Part shown: in pieces, positions 53,131 through 62,218 of the stretch
How the letters are laid out: each line of letters opens with the position of its first letter
Numbering within the stretch: position 1 is the stretch's first letter
Assembly: GCA_947625375.1 (NCBI GenBank)
Contig: CANQOC010000009.1
Location: 28,081-92,080 of the forward strand
DNA: 64,000 nt
Direction: 5' to 3'
Origin: an uncultured Clostridia bacterium
GTDB lineage: Bacteria > Bacillota > Clostridia > Oscillospirales > Ruminococcaceae
Notes under the pieces: model-generated
The model's database searches: none
Told to the model about the DNA's origin: nothing
What the model saw: only the letters and a program-made list of their open reading frames with translations
Program-made: the position numbers and the translations under genes

Positions 53131-54171
53131 TCATGCTTCGGTGTCTTCGTATTCCCGCCTCAGCTGACCGCAGGCGGCGTTTATGTCCGCGCCGAGAGTC
53201 CGGCGGACGGTGGCGTTTGCGCCAAGTGAATTCAGCAGGCGGCAGAACCGCTGCGCCGACGCCCTGTCCGAGCGGTACCCGCGCTCTTTGATGCTGTTTA
53301 CGGGAATGATGTTTATGTGAGACGGCATACCGCCGGTCAGCGCGCAAAGCGCCTCGGCGTCCTTTTGTGAGTCGTTTTCGCCGTCAATGAGTGCGTATTC
53401 AAAGGATATCCGGCGCCCGGTCGCGTCAAAATAGTCGCGGCAGGCCTTCATCAACTCGGGTATACGGTATTTTCTGTTAATCGGCATAAGCTCGCTCCGC
53501 TTTTCGTCATAAGGACTGTGAAGCGAAATCGACAGCGTCAAGCCGAGGTCGAGCTTCATCAGGTCATAGATTCGGTCGACGAGTCCGCAGGTCGACAGCG
53601 AGACATGCCGCAGGCTCATGTTCGTCCCCTCGGGCGATGAGAGGATATTGAGAAATCTGACGACATTGTCGAAGTTGTCGAGCGGCTCGCCGATGCCCAT
53701 CAGGACGATGCTCGAAACCTTCCGCCCGGTGGCGTATTCGGTCTCGTAGAGCTGTCCGAGAATTTCGTTCGGCTCTAAATTCCGCTTGAAGCCGGCGATT
53801 GTCGACGCGCAGAACCGGCAGCCCATGCGGCACCCCGCCTGTGTCGAAACGCAGAGCGAATCGCCGTGCTCATAGCGCATCAGAACCGTCTCGACGTGAT
53901 TTTTATCCGGCAGCTCGTACAGCAGCTTGACGGTGCCGTCGCGCTCGGACTCGAATTTTTTTATCGGTGTGATATGTTCAAATGCAAACCTCTCGGAAAG
54001 CTTTTCGCGGAGCTGTGCCGAGATGTTCGTCATCTCGGAAAAGGAGCGGACGCGCTTTTTGTGGAGCCAGTCGTATATCTGTGCCGCACGAAACGGCTTC
54101 TCGCCGAGATCTGTCAGAGCTTCGCGAAGCTCGGGGAGGGTCAGTGATAAAATGTCGGTAATTTTCGTCAC
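53131..54171 (-). CDS. rlmN: 23S rRNA (adenine(2503)-C2)-methyltransferase RlmN
   Basis: 346 aa radical SAM enzyme that methylates A2503 of 23S rRNA and A37 of some tRNAs. CxxxCxxC in CRMGCRFCAST, GIGEPLDN, and the C-terminal catalytic Cys in AACGQL. Starts with GTG at 54171 in a GTGA overlap with rsmB. Confidence 0.96.
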   Translation of the reverse strand: MTKITDILSLTLPELREALTDLGEKPFRAAQIYDWLHKKRVRSFSEMTNISAQLREKLSERFAFEHITPIKKFESERDGTVKLLYELPDKNHVETVLMRYEHGDSLCVSTQAGCRMGCRFCASTIAGFKRNLEPNEILGQLYETEYATGRKVSSIVLMGIGEPLDNFDNVVRFLNILSSPEGTNMSLRHVSLSTCGLVDRIYDLMKLDLGLTLSISLHSPYDEKRSELMPINRKYRIPELMKACRDYFDATGRRISFEYALIDGENDSQKDAEALCALTGGMPSHINIIPVNSIKERGYRSDRASAQRFCRLLNSLGANATVRRTLGADINAACGQLRREYEDTEA

Positions 54172-55469
54172 CGCTTTCTTGTGAGTTTTGCGATGAAAAA
54201 TCCGTCGCTGCCGAACATTTCCGGCGTGATGGTCACGTTCCAGCCGGTAAAGCCGGAAAGCTTTACAGGCTCAAAACCGGGGTGTTCCGAAAGGAATTTT
54301 TCGACGACTTCGGCGTTTTCCTCGCGCCGAAGCGTACATGTCGAGTATATAAGCGTTCCGCCGGCTTTAAGCTTTTCGGAGGACGCGGATAGGATTTCGT
54401 ACTGGACCTCGGGGAGCGCGGCATATGCGCTCTCGGGGCGGTATTTTATCTCGGGTTTGCGGCGGATTACGCCGAGTCCCGAACAAGGAACGTCGCAGAG
54501 AATACGGTCGGCGGGCGGGATATCGGGGTTGACCGCCTTTGCGTTATTGACGGCCGCTGAAATCGACGTCAGTCCGAGGCGCTTTGCGCCGCTCTCTATG
54601 AGCCTTACGCGGTTGGGGTGAAGGTCGAAAGCGAGGAGCCGTCCGCGGTCGTTCATCATCTCGGCGACGGTGAACGCCTTTCCGCCCGGCGCGGAGCAAA
54701 AGTCGATGACCGTCTCGCCCTCCTCGGCGCCGAGCTCGCGGCAGCATAGCTGACAGGACAAATCCTGTATATGAAGCATACCTTTTTTATACGCCGTCAA
54801 CTCTTCAATCGGTCCGCACGGGGACAAATCCGCGCACGAGTCTGTAAAGTTAGACAGCTTTACAGCGACGTTCTGCGCCGAAAGCTCGTCCAAGATTTCA
54901 TCGAGCTTAAACCTTGCGGTGTTGAGCCGCGCGGTCAGCGGAGCGCGCATCAGCGTTGTTTTAAGAATTTCGGCGGTCCGTTCTTCGCCGAAGTCGCGGA
55001 TAAACGATTTTACAATCCACTCGGGGCAGGAATATTCAACCGACAAGTCTTTAAGCTTTACACCGCTTTTCGGTATCTCTTTTCCGCTTCTGATGAACCC
55101 GCGAAGAAGCGCGTTCACATATCCCGCCGCGGCGCCGTTTTTTATGCCTCCGGCGAGCTTTACGCTCTCGTTCACGGCGGCGCTGTCGGGGACGCTGTCC
55201 ATATATAGCAGCTGATATATCCCGAGGCGCAAAATCTGCCGAATACTTAACGAAAGCTTTTCGGACGGGCGGGAGGAATATTTTTCGATGACCGCGTCGA
55301 GCGTCAGCCGCCTTTCGAGTACGCCGTAATAGAGTGCGGACACAAACCGGCGGTCGACGTCGGACAGTCCGGAGCGCTTTAATTCGCTGTCGAGCGCGAT
55401 GTTCGAGTATTCCCCCGAGCGCTCGGTCGAGTCAAGAAGCCGGAGCGCGGTCTGTCTTGCCGACTGCAT
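54168..55469 (-). CDS. rsmB: 16S rRNA (cytosine(967)-C5)-methyltransferase RsmB
   Basis: 433 aa. N-terminal NusB-like helical domain (ARQTALRLLDSTERSG) and C-terminal Fmu methyltransferase: FCSAPGGKAF for SAM, catalytic Cys in DVPCSGLGVIRRKPE, and the second Cys in YSTCTLRREENAEVV. Coupled with the metallopeptidase stop by TGATG. Confidence 0.95.
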   Translation of the reverse strand: MQSARQTALRLLDSTERSGEYSNIALDSELKRSGLSDVDRRFVSALYYGVLERRLTLDAVIEKYSSRPSEKLSLSIRQILRLGIYQLLYMDSVPDSAAVNESVKLAGGIKNGAAAGYVNALLRGFIRSGKEIPKSGVKLKDLSVEYSCPEWIVKSFIRDFGEERTAEILKTTLMRAPLTARLNTARFKLDEILDELSAQNVAVKLSNFTDSCADLSPCGPIEELTAYKKGMLHIQDLSCQLCCRELGAEEGETVIDFCSAPGGKAFTVAEMMNDRGRLLAFDLHPNRVRLIESGAKRLGLTSISAAVNNAKAVNPDIPPADRILCDVPCSGLGVIRRKPEIKYRPESAYAALPEVQYEILSASSEKLKAGGTLIYSTCTLRREENAEVVEKFLSEHPGFEPVKLSGFTGWNVTITPEMFGSDGFFIAKLTRKR

Positions 55470-56164
55470 CAGCGTTTCCTGCGGCTGTTTGCGAGCAGAA
55501 GATATCTGAACAGTGTCGCGACAGTCGACACAAGCGCGGCGACATAGGTCAGCGCGGCGGCCGAGAGGACCTTTTTTGCATACGGAATCTCGTCGTCCTC
55601 GAGGATATGGTCCTCATAGAGCGTCTGAAGCGCGCGGGACGAGGCGTTGAACTCGACCGGAAGCGTTACGACCTGGAAAATCGCCATCAGCGAATAGAGG
55701 ATAATCCCGAGGAGCGCGAGCTTATAGCTGCCGAAAATCAGTCCGACCATCAGAACGATTACGCCGGCGCTCGAGCCGAAGTTTGTTATCGGGACGAGAA
55801 GCATTCTCAGCTTTATCGGGGCGTAGCCGACGGCGTGCTGAACGGCGTGCCCACATTCGTGAGCCGCGACGCCGATTGCGGCGACCGAGTCGGAGGCATA
55901 GGTGCTGTCAGAGAGCGAGAGGACGCCGGTCGAAGGGTTGTAGTTGTCGGTGAGATTGCCCGAAATGTGGATAACCTTGATGTCGAAAAGTCCGTTTGCG
56001 TCGAGGATTCGCCTTGCGACCTCGGCGCCGGTCAGTCCGCGCGAAGAGCGGACCTTTGAATACTTTGCGTATGTCGTGTTGACCTTGAACTGTGCATACA
56101 GCGCGAAAATCAGCGCCGGAATCAGCACGATAAAGGTGTAGTCAAAATAGGGATAGTATGGCAT
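55469..56164 (-). CDS. Zinc metallopeptidase, YugP family
   Basis: 231 aa membrane protein. HECGH (in GVAAHECGHAVQHAVGY) is the zinc site; hydrophobic segments lie at the N-terminus, in the middle and before the basic C-terminus. Natural substrate unknown. AAAGGAAA precedes the ATG. Its place between fmt and rsmB is common in clostridia. Confidence 0.9.
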   Translation of the reverse strand: MPYYPYFDYTFIVLIPALIFALYAQFKVNTTYAKYSKVRSSRGLTGAEVARRILDANGLFDIKVIHISGNLTDNYNPSTGVLSLSDSTYASDSVAAIGVAAHECGHAVQHAVGYAPIKLRMLLVPITNFGSSAGVIVLMVGLIFGSYKLALLGIILYSLMAIFQVVTLPVEFNASSRALQTLYEDHILEDDEIPYAKKVLSAAALTYVAALVSTVATLFRYLLLANSRRKR

Positions 56165-56175
56165 TGTTTTTCCTT

Positions 56176-57114
56176 TCAGATGTCCGGGGTGAATACCGAA
56201 CCTTTTTTGAGCGGATGTCCCCTTAAATAGTCGTCCGCAGACATTCTCTTTGACCCCTCAGCCTGTATCTCGATGAGCCGGACGGCCCCGGTTTTACAGG
56301 CGACGGTCGGGATTTTCGGGTCGATGACCTCGCCGGGAAGATGTCCCGAAGGACACGAAACTGCCTCGGCGCGAAGGAGCTTGAGCCGCTTTCCTTCGAT
56401 TGCGGCAGTTGCGCCCGGGCGGTCGGAAAGACCGTTTATGTGTGCACAGACGCGCTCCGCGGTGCCGTTGAAGTCGGTGGGACAGAGGTCTTTTGTGAGC
56501 ATCGGGGCGTATGTCGCGAGCGCTTCGTCCTGCGGAATCGGGATGATTTCGCCCTTTTCGAGCAGTGCAAGCGTTTTTACCAAAAGCTCGGCTCCGATTG
56601 GCGCAAGGCGGTCGAAGAGCTCGGAGGAGGTCTCGGTGCTTCCGACGCGGACCGACTCTTTTAATAGCATGTCTCCGGTGTCCATCCCCTCGCCCATCAG
56701 CATCGTGGTGACGCCGCCGAATTCCTCGCCGGACAAAACCGTCCACTGTATCGGCGCGGCGCCGCGAAGCTTCGGGAGAAGCGAGCCGTGGACGTTCACA
56801 CAGCCGTACTTCGGCACCGAAAGCACCTCGGGCGGAAGTATCTTTCCGTATGCGACGACGGCGATGCAGTCGGGGCATAGCTCCCGGATTATCGGGGTAT
56901 AGACGCCGCTCTCTTTTTTGAGTGACTGAGGCTGATAGACCGTTATCCCGTGCTCCTCCGCGATTTCCTTGACCGGCGACGGAACGAGCTTCATTCCCCG
57001 CCCGCGCGGCTTGTCCGGCTGGGTGAACACCGCCGAAACGGAATGTCCGGCGTCAATCAGCGCTTTAAGTGATACCGCCGCGAAGTCCGGCGTACCCATA
57101 AAAACTATATTCAT
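56176..57114 (-). CDS. fmt: Methionyl-tRNA formyltransferase
   Basis: 312 aa, formylates initiator Met-tRNA. FMGTPDFAAVSLKAL, HGSLLPKLRGAAPIQW and the C-terminal domain are present. The RBS before the ATG is weak (GAAAG). Paired with def, which removes the formyl group from finished proteins. Confidence 0.96.
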   Translation of the reverse strand: MNIVFMGTPDFAAVSLKALIDAGHSVSAVFTQPDKPRGRGMKLVPSPVKEIAEEHGITVYQPQSLKKESGVYTPIIRELCPDCIAVVAYGKILPPEVLSVPKYGCVNVHGSLLPKLRGAAPIQWTVLSGEEFGGVTTMLMGEGMDTGDMLLKESVRVGSTETSSELFDRLAPIGAELLVKTLALLEKGEIIPIPQDEALATYAPMLTKDLCPTDFNGTAERVCAHINGLSDRPGATAAIEGKRLKLLRAEAVSCPSGHLPGEVIDPKIPTVACKTGAVRLIEIQAEGSKRMSADDYLRGHPLKKGSVFTPDI

Positions 57115-57137
57115 ATAATATCTGTCTTTCGGATAAA

Positions 57138-57620
57138 TTATTCCCCGGCGTTCTCTTCCGGCTCATAGGGTTTTTCGATATAGCTCGGCAGGACGGTTCC
57201 GTCGAGGTGGTCGAGCTCGTGACATACCGCGCGGGCAAAGAGGTCGCTGACCTCTTTTTCATAGACGTTTCCGTTGCGGTCCTGTGCGCGGAATTTAACC
57301 GTCTTCGGGCGGGTCACATATCCGTACATCTCGGGGAACGAAAGACACCCCTCGGTGCCGTACTGAGTCTCGTCGGAGCGCGAGATTATCTCGGGGTTGA
57401 CGAGCTCGACAAGGCCGGTATGGTCCTCCGAGACGTCGATTACGACCGCTCGCCTGATGATTCCGACCTGCGGCGCAGCGAGTCCGAGTCCGTCGGCGGC
57501 ATACATCGTCTCGGCCATGTCGTCGAGAAGCTCGTGGAACCGGGAGTCAAACTTTTCCACCGGTTTGCATTTTTTCAGCAGGACGGGGTCTCCGTCGGTG
57601 ACAATTCTTCTTAGTGCCAT
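57138..57620 (-). CDS. def: Peptide deformylase
   Basis: 160 aa metalloenzyme. Motif 1 GLGLAAPQVG, motif 2 EGCLSFPE, motif 3 HELDHLDG, giving the Cys and two His metal ligands. A short Glu-rich tail follows. AAAGGAA precedes the ATG. Confidence 0.96.
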   Translation of the reverse strand: MALRRIVTDGDPVLLKKCKPVEKFDSRFHELLDDMAETMYAADGLGLAAPQVGIIRRAVVIDVSEDHTGLVELVNPEIISRSDETQYGTEGCLSFPEMYGYVTRPKTVKFRAQDRNGNVYEKEVSDLFARAVCHELDHLDGTVLPSYIEKPYEPEENAGE

Positions 57621-57641
57621 ATATTTACATTCCTTTCAGAA

Positions 57642-60080
57642 TCATATATTTTCGGGGTCGATGTCCGGTATGACGCGGACGTTGTTGAAAATGCGTTCCT
57701 TTGACGCGGCGATGAGAAGCTCGGAGAGAAAATCCCTGAATTTCCGGCCGTTACGGCACTTTACGGTGAGGGCATAGGTGTACCGCCGATTCGCCCTCCC
57801 CTGTCCGCTCTTTACCGGTCCGAGAACCCTCAGCGGTAGCTTTTCGCCGGTGCGTCCGAGGCTTTCGCGCATCATTTCGACAAATCTTTCGGACGCCCTC
57901 ACCGCTTCGGATTCGAGCGCCGAAGAGAACGAGATGATGCAGATGTCGCAGAACGGCGGGTATATAAGCTCGCGGCGAAGCGCGATTTCCTGTGCGTAAA
58001 ACTCTTTATAGTCCTGCCGCGAGGCAAGCTCGATTATGTGGTGGTCGGGGACATAGGTCTGTATATAGGCAATCCCGGGTTCGGCGCCGCGCCCTCCCCT
58101 CCCGACAACCTGTGTCAGCAGCGAAAAGCTGCGCTCAAAGCTGCGGTAGCTCCCGGCAAAAAGCGAGCTGTCGAGGGATATCACCCCGACAAGGGTGACG
58201 TTCGGGAAGTCAAGGCCCTTTGCAATCATCTGTGTGCCTATCATGATGTCATACTTTCCGTCCTCGAAGTCGCGGAATTTTTCTTCATACTGCACCCGCG
58301 ACGAGGTCGTGTCGGCATCGACGCGGAGGACTCTTGCGCCCGGGAAGACCGAGGACAGCTCTTCTTCGATAAGCTGGGTCCCTGCGCCGGTCAGCCTGAC
58401 GTTTTTCCCGCCGCACTCGGGGCAGGAGTCGTCAAACCGGGTTGAATAGCCGCAGACATGGCACATAAGGCGTCCGTTCGGCTTGTGATATGTGAGCGGC
58501 AGGAGGCAGTTCGGGCACTTTATCGCCGAATGACAGCCGCCGCAAAAGGCGTAGGTGTTGTATCCCCTGCGGTTCAATAGCAGGATTGACTGATGTCCGT
58601 TTTTAAGGTTCTCGTTGACCGCGCGGATAAGGTCTTCACAAAAGGGGGTGCCGTTTCCGTTCGCGGCTTCAAGCGACATGTCGGCGACAACGACCTTCGG
58701 AAGCGGCGCGTCGTTATAACGGTGTGTCAGCTCAAATAGGCTGTATCTGCCGGTCTTGGCGTAGTAATAGCTTTCGAGCGAGGGCGTCGCCGAGGCCATC
58801 AGAAGAACTGCGGAATGGACTCCGCAGCGATAGGTCGCAACGTCGCGCGCGTGATACCTTGGGGAAGACTCGGACTTATAGCTCGGTTCGCCCTCTTCGT
58901 CCATGATGATGATTCCGATGTCGCTCAGCGGCGCGAAGACGGCGCTTCTGGTGCCGATGACGATTCTTGCCGAGCCGTTCTTGGCGCGCTTATATTCGTC
59001 GAGGCGCTGTCCGAGCGACAGTGCCGAATGGATTACCGCGACAAGGTCGCCGAAAGCCGCCTTAAACCGCCCGACAAGCTGCGGCGTGAGCGATATTTCG
59101 GGGACAAGGAGGATTGCAGAGCGCCCGCGGTCGAGCACCGAGCGTATAAGCCTGATGAACACGGCGGTCTTTCCGCTACCGGTGACGCCGTGCAAAAGCG
59201 CTCCCGCCGGCTTTTTTCGGTCGATGAGCTCCATCACGCCGGAATACACCTTTTCCTGCTCCTCCGAGAGTATGACCTCTTCGGCGGGGCATCCGCGCCC
59301 CTCGATTTCTGGCGTTCTGAAGACCTCGTATTTATATTCGGTGAGTATCCCGAGCTTGGTCATGTTCGAGATAATCGTCCTTGTGACGCCGAGAAAATAG
59401 CATATTTCGCGGAACGACGCGGCGGTGTTTTCCTGTAAGAATTCTTCGACGAGGCGCTGCTTCGGGGTGAGCTCGCGGACGATTGCGCCCGAAAGCCAGT
59501 CGTCGGAAAGCTTTACCATCGAAACGGTCTCGTCGCCGACGCGGCGCTTTATCTCGTCGACACGCTCCAAAAGTCCTTTTTCTTCAAGGGTTTTGAGCAC
59601 TGCGGGACCGGCCTCTTCGGCGGCGGCGTCGAACTCCTTGCGGTTTTTCGCGGCAAGAAGGCGCTCATATGCCTCGGATTCGGCATCGCCGAGGGCGTCG
59701 TCGGCGGTCGGGCGCTGTGGCGACAGCGAATATGCCTCGGTGACGCTCACGGAATATCCCGACGGGACGACCGTCCTGAATGCCTCGAAATAGGTGCAAA
59801 ATGTCCGGTCGCGGAGCCAGCGGACAATCTCGGTCTGTTCCTCCGAGACTATCGGCTCGCGGTCGATAAGCGAAAGAACCGGTTTTATCCCCTCTTCGTC
59901 CTCGCGCTCATACACCCGCATCACAAGTCCGACGCGCTTTTTATTTCCTCTTCCGAACGGCACAAGAACCCTCATGCCGCTTCTTAGCGCCGGTTTTATG
60001 ATTCCGGGCACGCGGTAGGTATACTCGATGTCGAAGCCGTAGGCCGTTCCCGAGAGCACGACCTTAGCGCAGGTTATCAC
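57642..60080 (-). CDS. priA: Primosomal protein N' (replication restart helicase PriA)
   Basis: 812 aa. N-terminal DNA-binding domain, helicase Walker A GVTGSGKT, GTRSAVFAP, a zinc module with eight Cys (CGGCHSAIKCPNC to CPECGG) and motif VI VVGRGGRG. The Walker B/DEEH box reads MDEEGEPSYK, with Gly where His is expected. GTG start at 60080 overlaps rpoZ. coaBC, which precedes priA in Bacillus, is absent. Confidence 0.95.
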   Translation of the reverse strand: MITCAKVVLSGTAYGFDIEYTYRVPGIIKPALRSGMRVLVPFGRGNKKRVGLVMRVYEREDEEGIKPVLSLIDREPIVSEEQTEIVRWLRDRTFCTYFEAFRTVVPSGYSVSVTEAYSLSPQRPTADDALGDAESEAYERLLAAKNRKEFDAAAEEAGPAVLKTLEEKGLLERVDEIKRRVGDETVSMVKLSDDWLSGAIVRELTPKQRLVEEFLQENTAASFREICYFLGVTRTIISNMTKLGILTEYKYEVFRTPEIEGRGCPAEEVILSEEQEKVYSGVMELIDRKKPAGALLHGVTGSGKTAVFIRLIRSVLDRGRSAILLVPEISLTPQLVGRFKAAFGDLVAVIHSALSLGQRLDEYKRAKNGSARIVIGTRSAVFAPLSDIGIIIMDEEGEPSYKSESSPRYHARDVATYRCGVHSAVLLMASATPSLESYYYAKTGRYSLFELTHRYNDAPLPKVVVADMSLEAANGNGTPFCEDLIRAVNENLKNGHQSILLLNRRGYNTYAFCGGCHSAIKCPNCLLPLTYHKPNGRLMCHVCGYSTRFDDSCPECGGKNVRLTGAGTQLIEEELSSVFPGARVLRVDADTTSSRVQYEEKFRDFEDGKYDIMIGTQMIAKGLDFPNVTLVGVISLDSSLFAGSYRSFERSFSLLTQVVGRGGRGAEPGIAYIQTYVPDHHIIELASRQDYKEFYAQEIALRRELIYPPFCDICIISFSSALESEAVRASERFVEMMRESLGRTGEKLPLRVLGPVKSGQGRANRRYTYALTVKCRNGRKFRDFLSELLIAASKERIFNNVRVIPDIDPENI

Positions 60081-60286
60081 TTTCTCCTGAAGGACGGGTC
60101 TTCGATAAGGCGGTATTCGCCCCTTGCAAACTGCTCCACAGCGGTCTTGACGGGTTTTTCGTCGATAATCGCCTTTTCGTCAAAGGCCTCGTCGATGATT
60201 TCCCTCGCGCGGTGGGCGACTGCGATGACGAGAGAATAGTTGCTCTCGCCGTTCTTCAGAATCTGTGAACTTGACGGTCTCAGCAT
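60077..60286 (-). CDS. rpoZ: DNA-directed RNA polymerase subunit omega
   Basis: 69 aa. NYSLVIAVAHRAREI and KPVKTAVEQFARGEYRL are the conserved omega segments. Overlaps the gmk stop (ATGCTGA) and the priA start. Confidence 0.93.
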   Translation of the reverse strand: MLRPSSSQILKNGESNYSLVIAVAHRAREIIDEAFDEKAIIDEKPVKTAVEQFARGEYRLIEDPSFRRK

Positions 60287-60888
60287 TTCTTAAGCACTCC
60301 TTCTATTGTATCATGATTGAGTTTTGTCATATTTTTTGATGCCGACATTATCGCCCTGACGTCGGCGACGGCTTTGTCGAGGTCGCCGTTGATGACGGTG
60401 TAGTCGTAGTTATAGGCCTTGCCGATTTCGCGCTCGGCCTGTGCGACTCTGAGGCTGATTGTCTCCTCCGAGTCGGTTCCGCGCTTGGTGAGGCGCCTTT
60501 TAAGCGTTTCGAGCGACGGCGGGAGAATGAAGATTGAGACGGCCTCGGGACAGGCTTCCATCACCTTCGACGCCCCGACGGTCTCGATGTCGAGGATTAC
60601 GTCATGCCCCTCGGCGAGACGGTCGAAAACAGGCTTTTTCGGTGTGCCGTAAAAGTTGCCGCAAAACTCGGCGTGCTCAAGCATACCGCCGCTCTCGACA
60701 AGTCCGGAAAATTCTTCCTTCGACATGAAATAATAGCTGACGCCGTCGGTTTCGCCCTCGCGCGGCTTCCTTGTGGTCGCGGAGACCGAGAAACAAAGGT
60801 TTTCGTCGGACGCGAGAAGCTCGGAGACGATTGTGCTCTTTCCGGTGCCCGACGGCGCGGAGATGATATAAAGCGTACCCTTATTCAT
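60280..60888 (-). CDS. gmk: Guanylate kinase
   Basis: 202 aa; GMP to GDP. P-loop SAPSGTGKST, GMP-binding SATTRKPREGETDGVSYYF. The ATG overlaps remA by 8 nt, with GGGGAGG inside remA. Confidence 0.96.
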   Translation of the reverse strand: MNKGTLYIISAPSGTGKSTIVSELLASDENLCFSVSATTRKPREGETDGVSYYFMSKEEFSGLVESGGMLEHAEFCGNFYGTPKKPVFDRLAEGHDVILDIETVGASKVMEACPEAVSIFILPPSLETLKRRLTKRGTDSEETISLRVAQAEREIGKAYNYDYTVINGDLDKAVADVRAIMSASKNMTKLNHDTIEGVLKKC

Positions 60889-61126
60889 CGCTGTCCTCCC
60901 CTTTCAGTCCGAGAATATAGTCCGGCTCCCTTGCCGATAAAATGACGTGGTCGCTGTCGGTGACGATAACGGTCTTTGTCTTTTTTCCGTATGTAGCGTC
61001 GATGAGCGAGCCCTTGTCGCGCGCGTCCTGAATAAGACGCTTTATAGGCGAGCTCGACGGCTCGACGACGGCGATAATCCTGTCCTTTAAAACATAACAG
61101 GAATATCCGATGTTGATAACGTCCAT
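60881..61126 (-). CDS. remA: RemA-family DNA-binding regulator (DUF370/YlzA)
   Basis: 81 aa. NIGYSCYVLKDRIIAVVEPSSSPIKRL and DARDKGSLIDATYGKKTKTVIV match RemA, which activates biofilm matrix genes in Bacillus. GGAGG precedes the ATG. The yicC-remA-gmk-rpoZ order is conserved. Confidence 0.93.
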   Translation of the reverse strand: MDVINIGYSCYVLKDRIIAVVEPSSSPIKRLIQDARDKGSLIDATYGKKTKTVIVTDSDHVILSAREPDYILGLKGEDSDE

Positions 61127-61136
61127 AATTCCTCCG

Positions 61137-62015
61137 CTATTCGATATTCTGAATCTGTTCCCTGATTTTTTCGACGGCGTTTTTCATGTTCAGGACGGTC
61201 TTGGTGATTTCAAGGTCGTTGCACTTCGAGCCGATGGTGTTCACCTCGCGGTTGAACTCCTGAATAAGAAAATCGAGGCGCTTGCCGATAGGTTCGTTGA
61301 GCGACAGAATCTCGCGGCACTGCGAAATATGGCTCTTCAGGCGGACGGTCTCTTCGTCGACGGCGGTTTTGTCGGCAAAAATCGCCGCTTCGGTCAGTAT
61401 CCTCTGTTCGTCGACGGCGCGGTCCGCCAGAAGCTCGCTGAGCTTCGCGAAAAGTCGCTCGCGGTATTTTTCGGTGACCTCGGGGGAACGCTCGGTCACG
61501 GCGGCGACGCCCCGCTCGATTTCGTCGACCTTTGTCAGAATGTCGCTCTTAAGCTTTTCGCCCTCGGCGGTCCGCATCGCGACAAACGCCGAAAGAGCTT
61601 CCTCGGCCGTCTCCCTGACCTCTTCCCAGACCGCCTCTTCGTCCTCCTCGCGCTTGGTGACCGTGAACGCGTCGGGAATCCGGAGAAGATGGGACAGCGC
61701 AAGGTCGTCGGGGACGCCGATTTCTCCGCCGACGCTCCGCAGTGCGGCGACATAGCTCTTTATGATATCGGCGTTGGCCTCGACGGTTTCGTCGGGTTCG
61801 TCTATCGCCGCGACCGAGACATATGCCTCGACCTTGCCGCGGTTGATTTCGGCGGAAAACAGCTTTTTGAGGCGTTCTTCCAAAAACGCGTACTGCCTCG
61901 GGGTTCTTGCGGTGAATTCAAAGAATCTGTGATTAACGGCTTTAAGCTCGACGGTTATCTCGCGGTCGTCGAAGACCTTTACCGCCCTGCCGTATCCGGT
62001 CATGCTTCTCGGCAT
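61137..62015 (-). CDS. yicC: YicC/YloC family endoribonuclease
   Basis: 292 aa. SMTGYGRA near the N-terminus, LKAVNHRFFEF, and the C-terminal FLIQEFNREVNTIGSKCND typical of the family, shown in E. coli and Bacillus to be an endoribonuclease. AAAGGAA precedes the ATG. First gene of the long operon to spoVM. Confidence 0.93.
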   Translation of the reverse strand: MPRSMTGYGRAVKVFDDREITVELKAVNHRFFEFTARTPRQYAFLEERLKKLFSAEINRGKVEAYVSVAAIDEPDETVEANADIIKSYVAALRSVGGEIGVPDDLALSHLLRIPDAFTVTKREEDEEAVWEEVRETAEEALSAFVAMRTAEGEKLKSDILTKVDEIERGVAAVTERSPEVTEKYRERLFAKLSELLADRAVDEQRILTEAAIFADKTAVDEETVRLKSHISQCREILSLNEPIGKRLDFLIQEFNREVNTIGSKCNDLEITKTVLNMKNAVEKIREQIQNIE

Positions 62016-62058
62016 ATAAATGTTCCTTTCCGTGCATAGTTATCCATAATCAATATAC

Positions 62059-62087
62059 AGTATAGCACAAACGGATAAATAAAGCAA
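62059..62087 (-). promoter_or_regulatory. Sigma-A-type promoter for the yicC-spoVM operon
   Basis: Minus strand: TTGCTT (62082-62087), 17 bp, extended -10 TGCTATACT (TATACT at 62059-62064). Confidence 0.72.
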
Positions 62088-62160
62088 GTTTTTCGGAAAA
62101 ATTTAAGGAAAGCGGGCGTCGGGGCAATTCGCGCGCAAGTGCAAATATGATTGTATCTCC

Positions 62161-62189
62161 TTTACAACCCCGCAAAAATGTGCTATAAT
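62161..62189 (+). promoter_or_regulatory. Sigma-A-type promoter for the HD hydrolase gene
   Basis: Plus strand: TTTACA (62161-62166), 17 bp, TATAAT (62184-62189), preceded by TGC. Divergent from the yicC promoter about 100 bp away. Confidence 0.75.
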
Positions 62190-62218
62190 CAGGTATCAAT
62201 GCGAAAGGAAAGCGCGAA

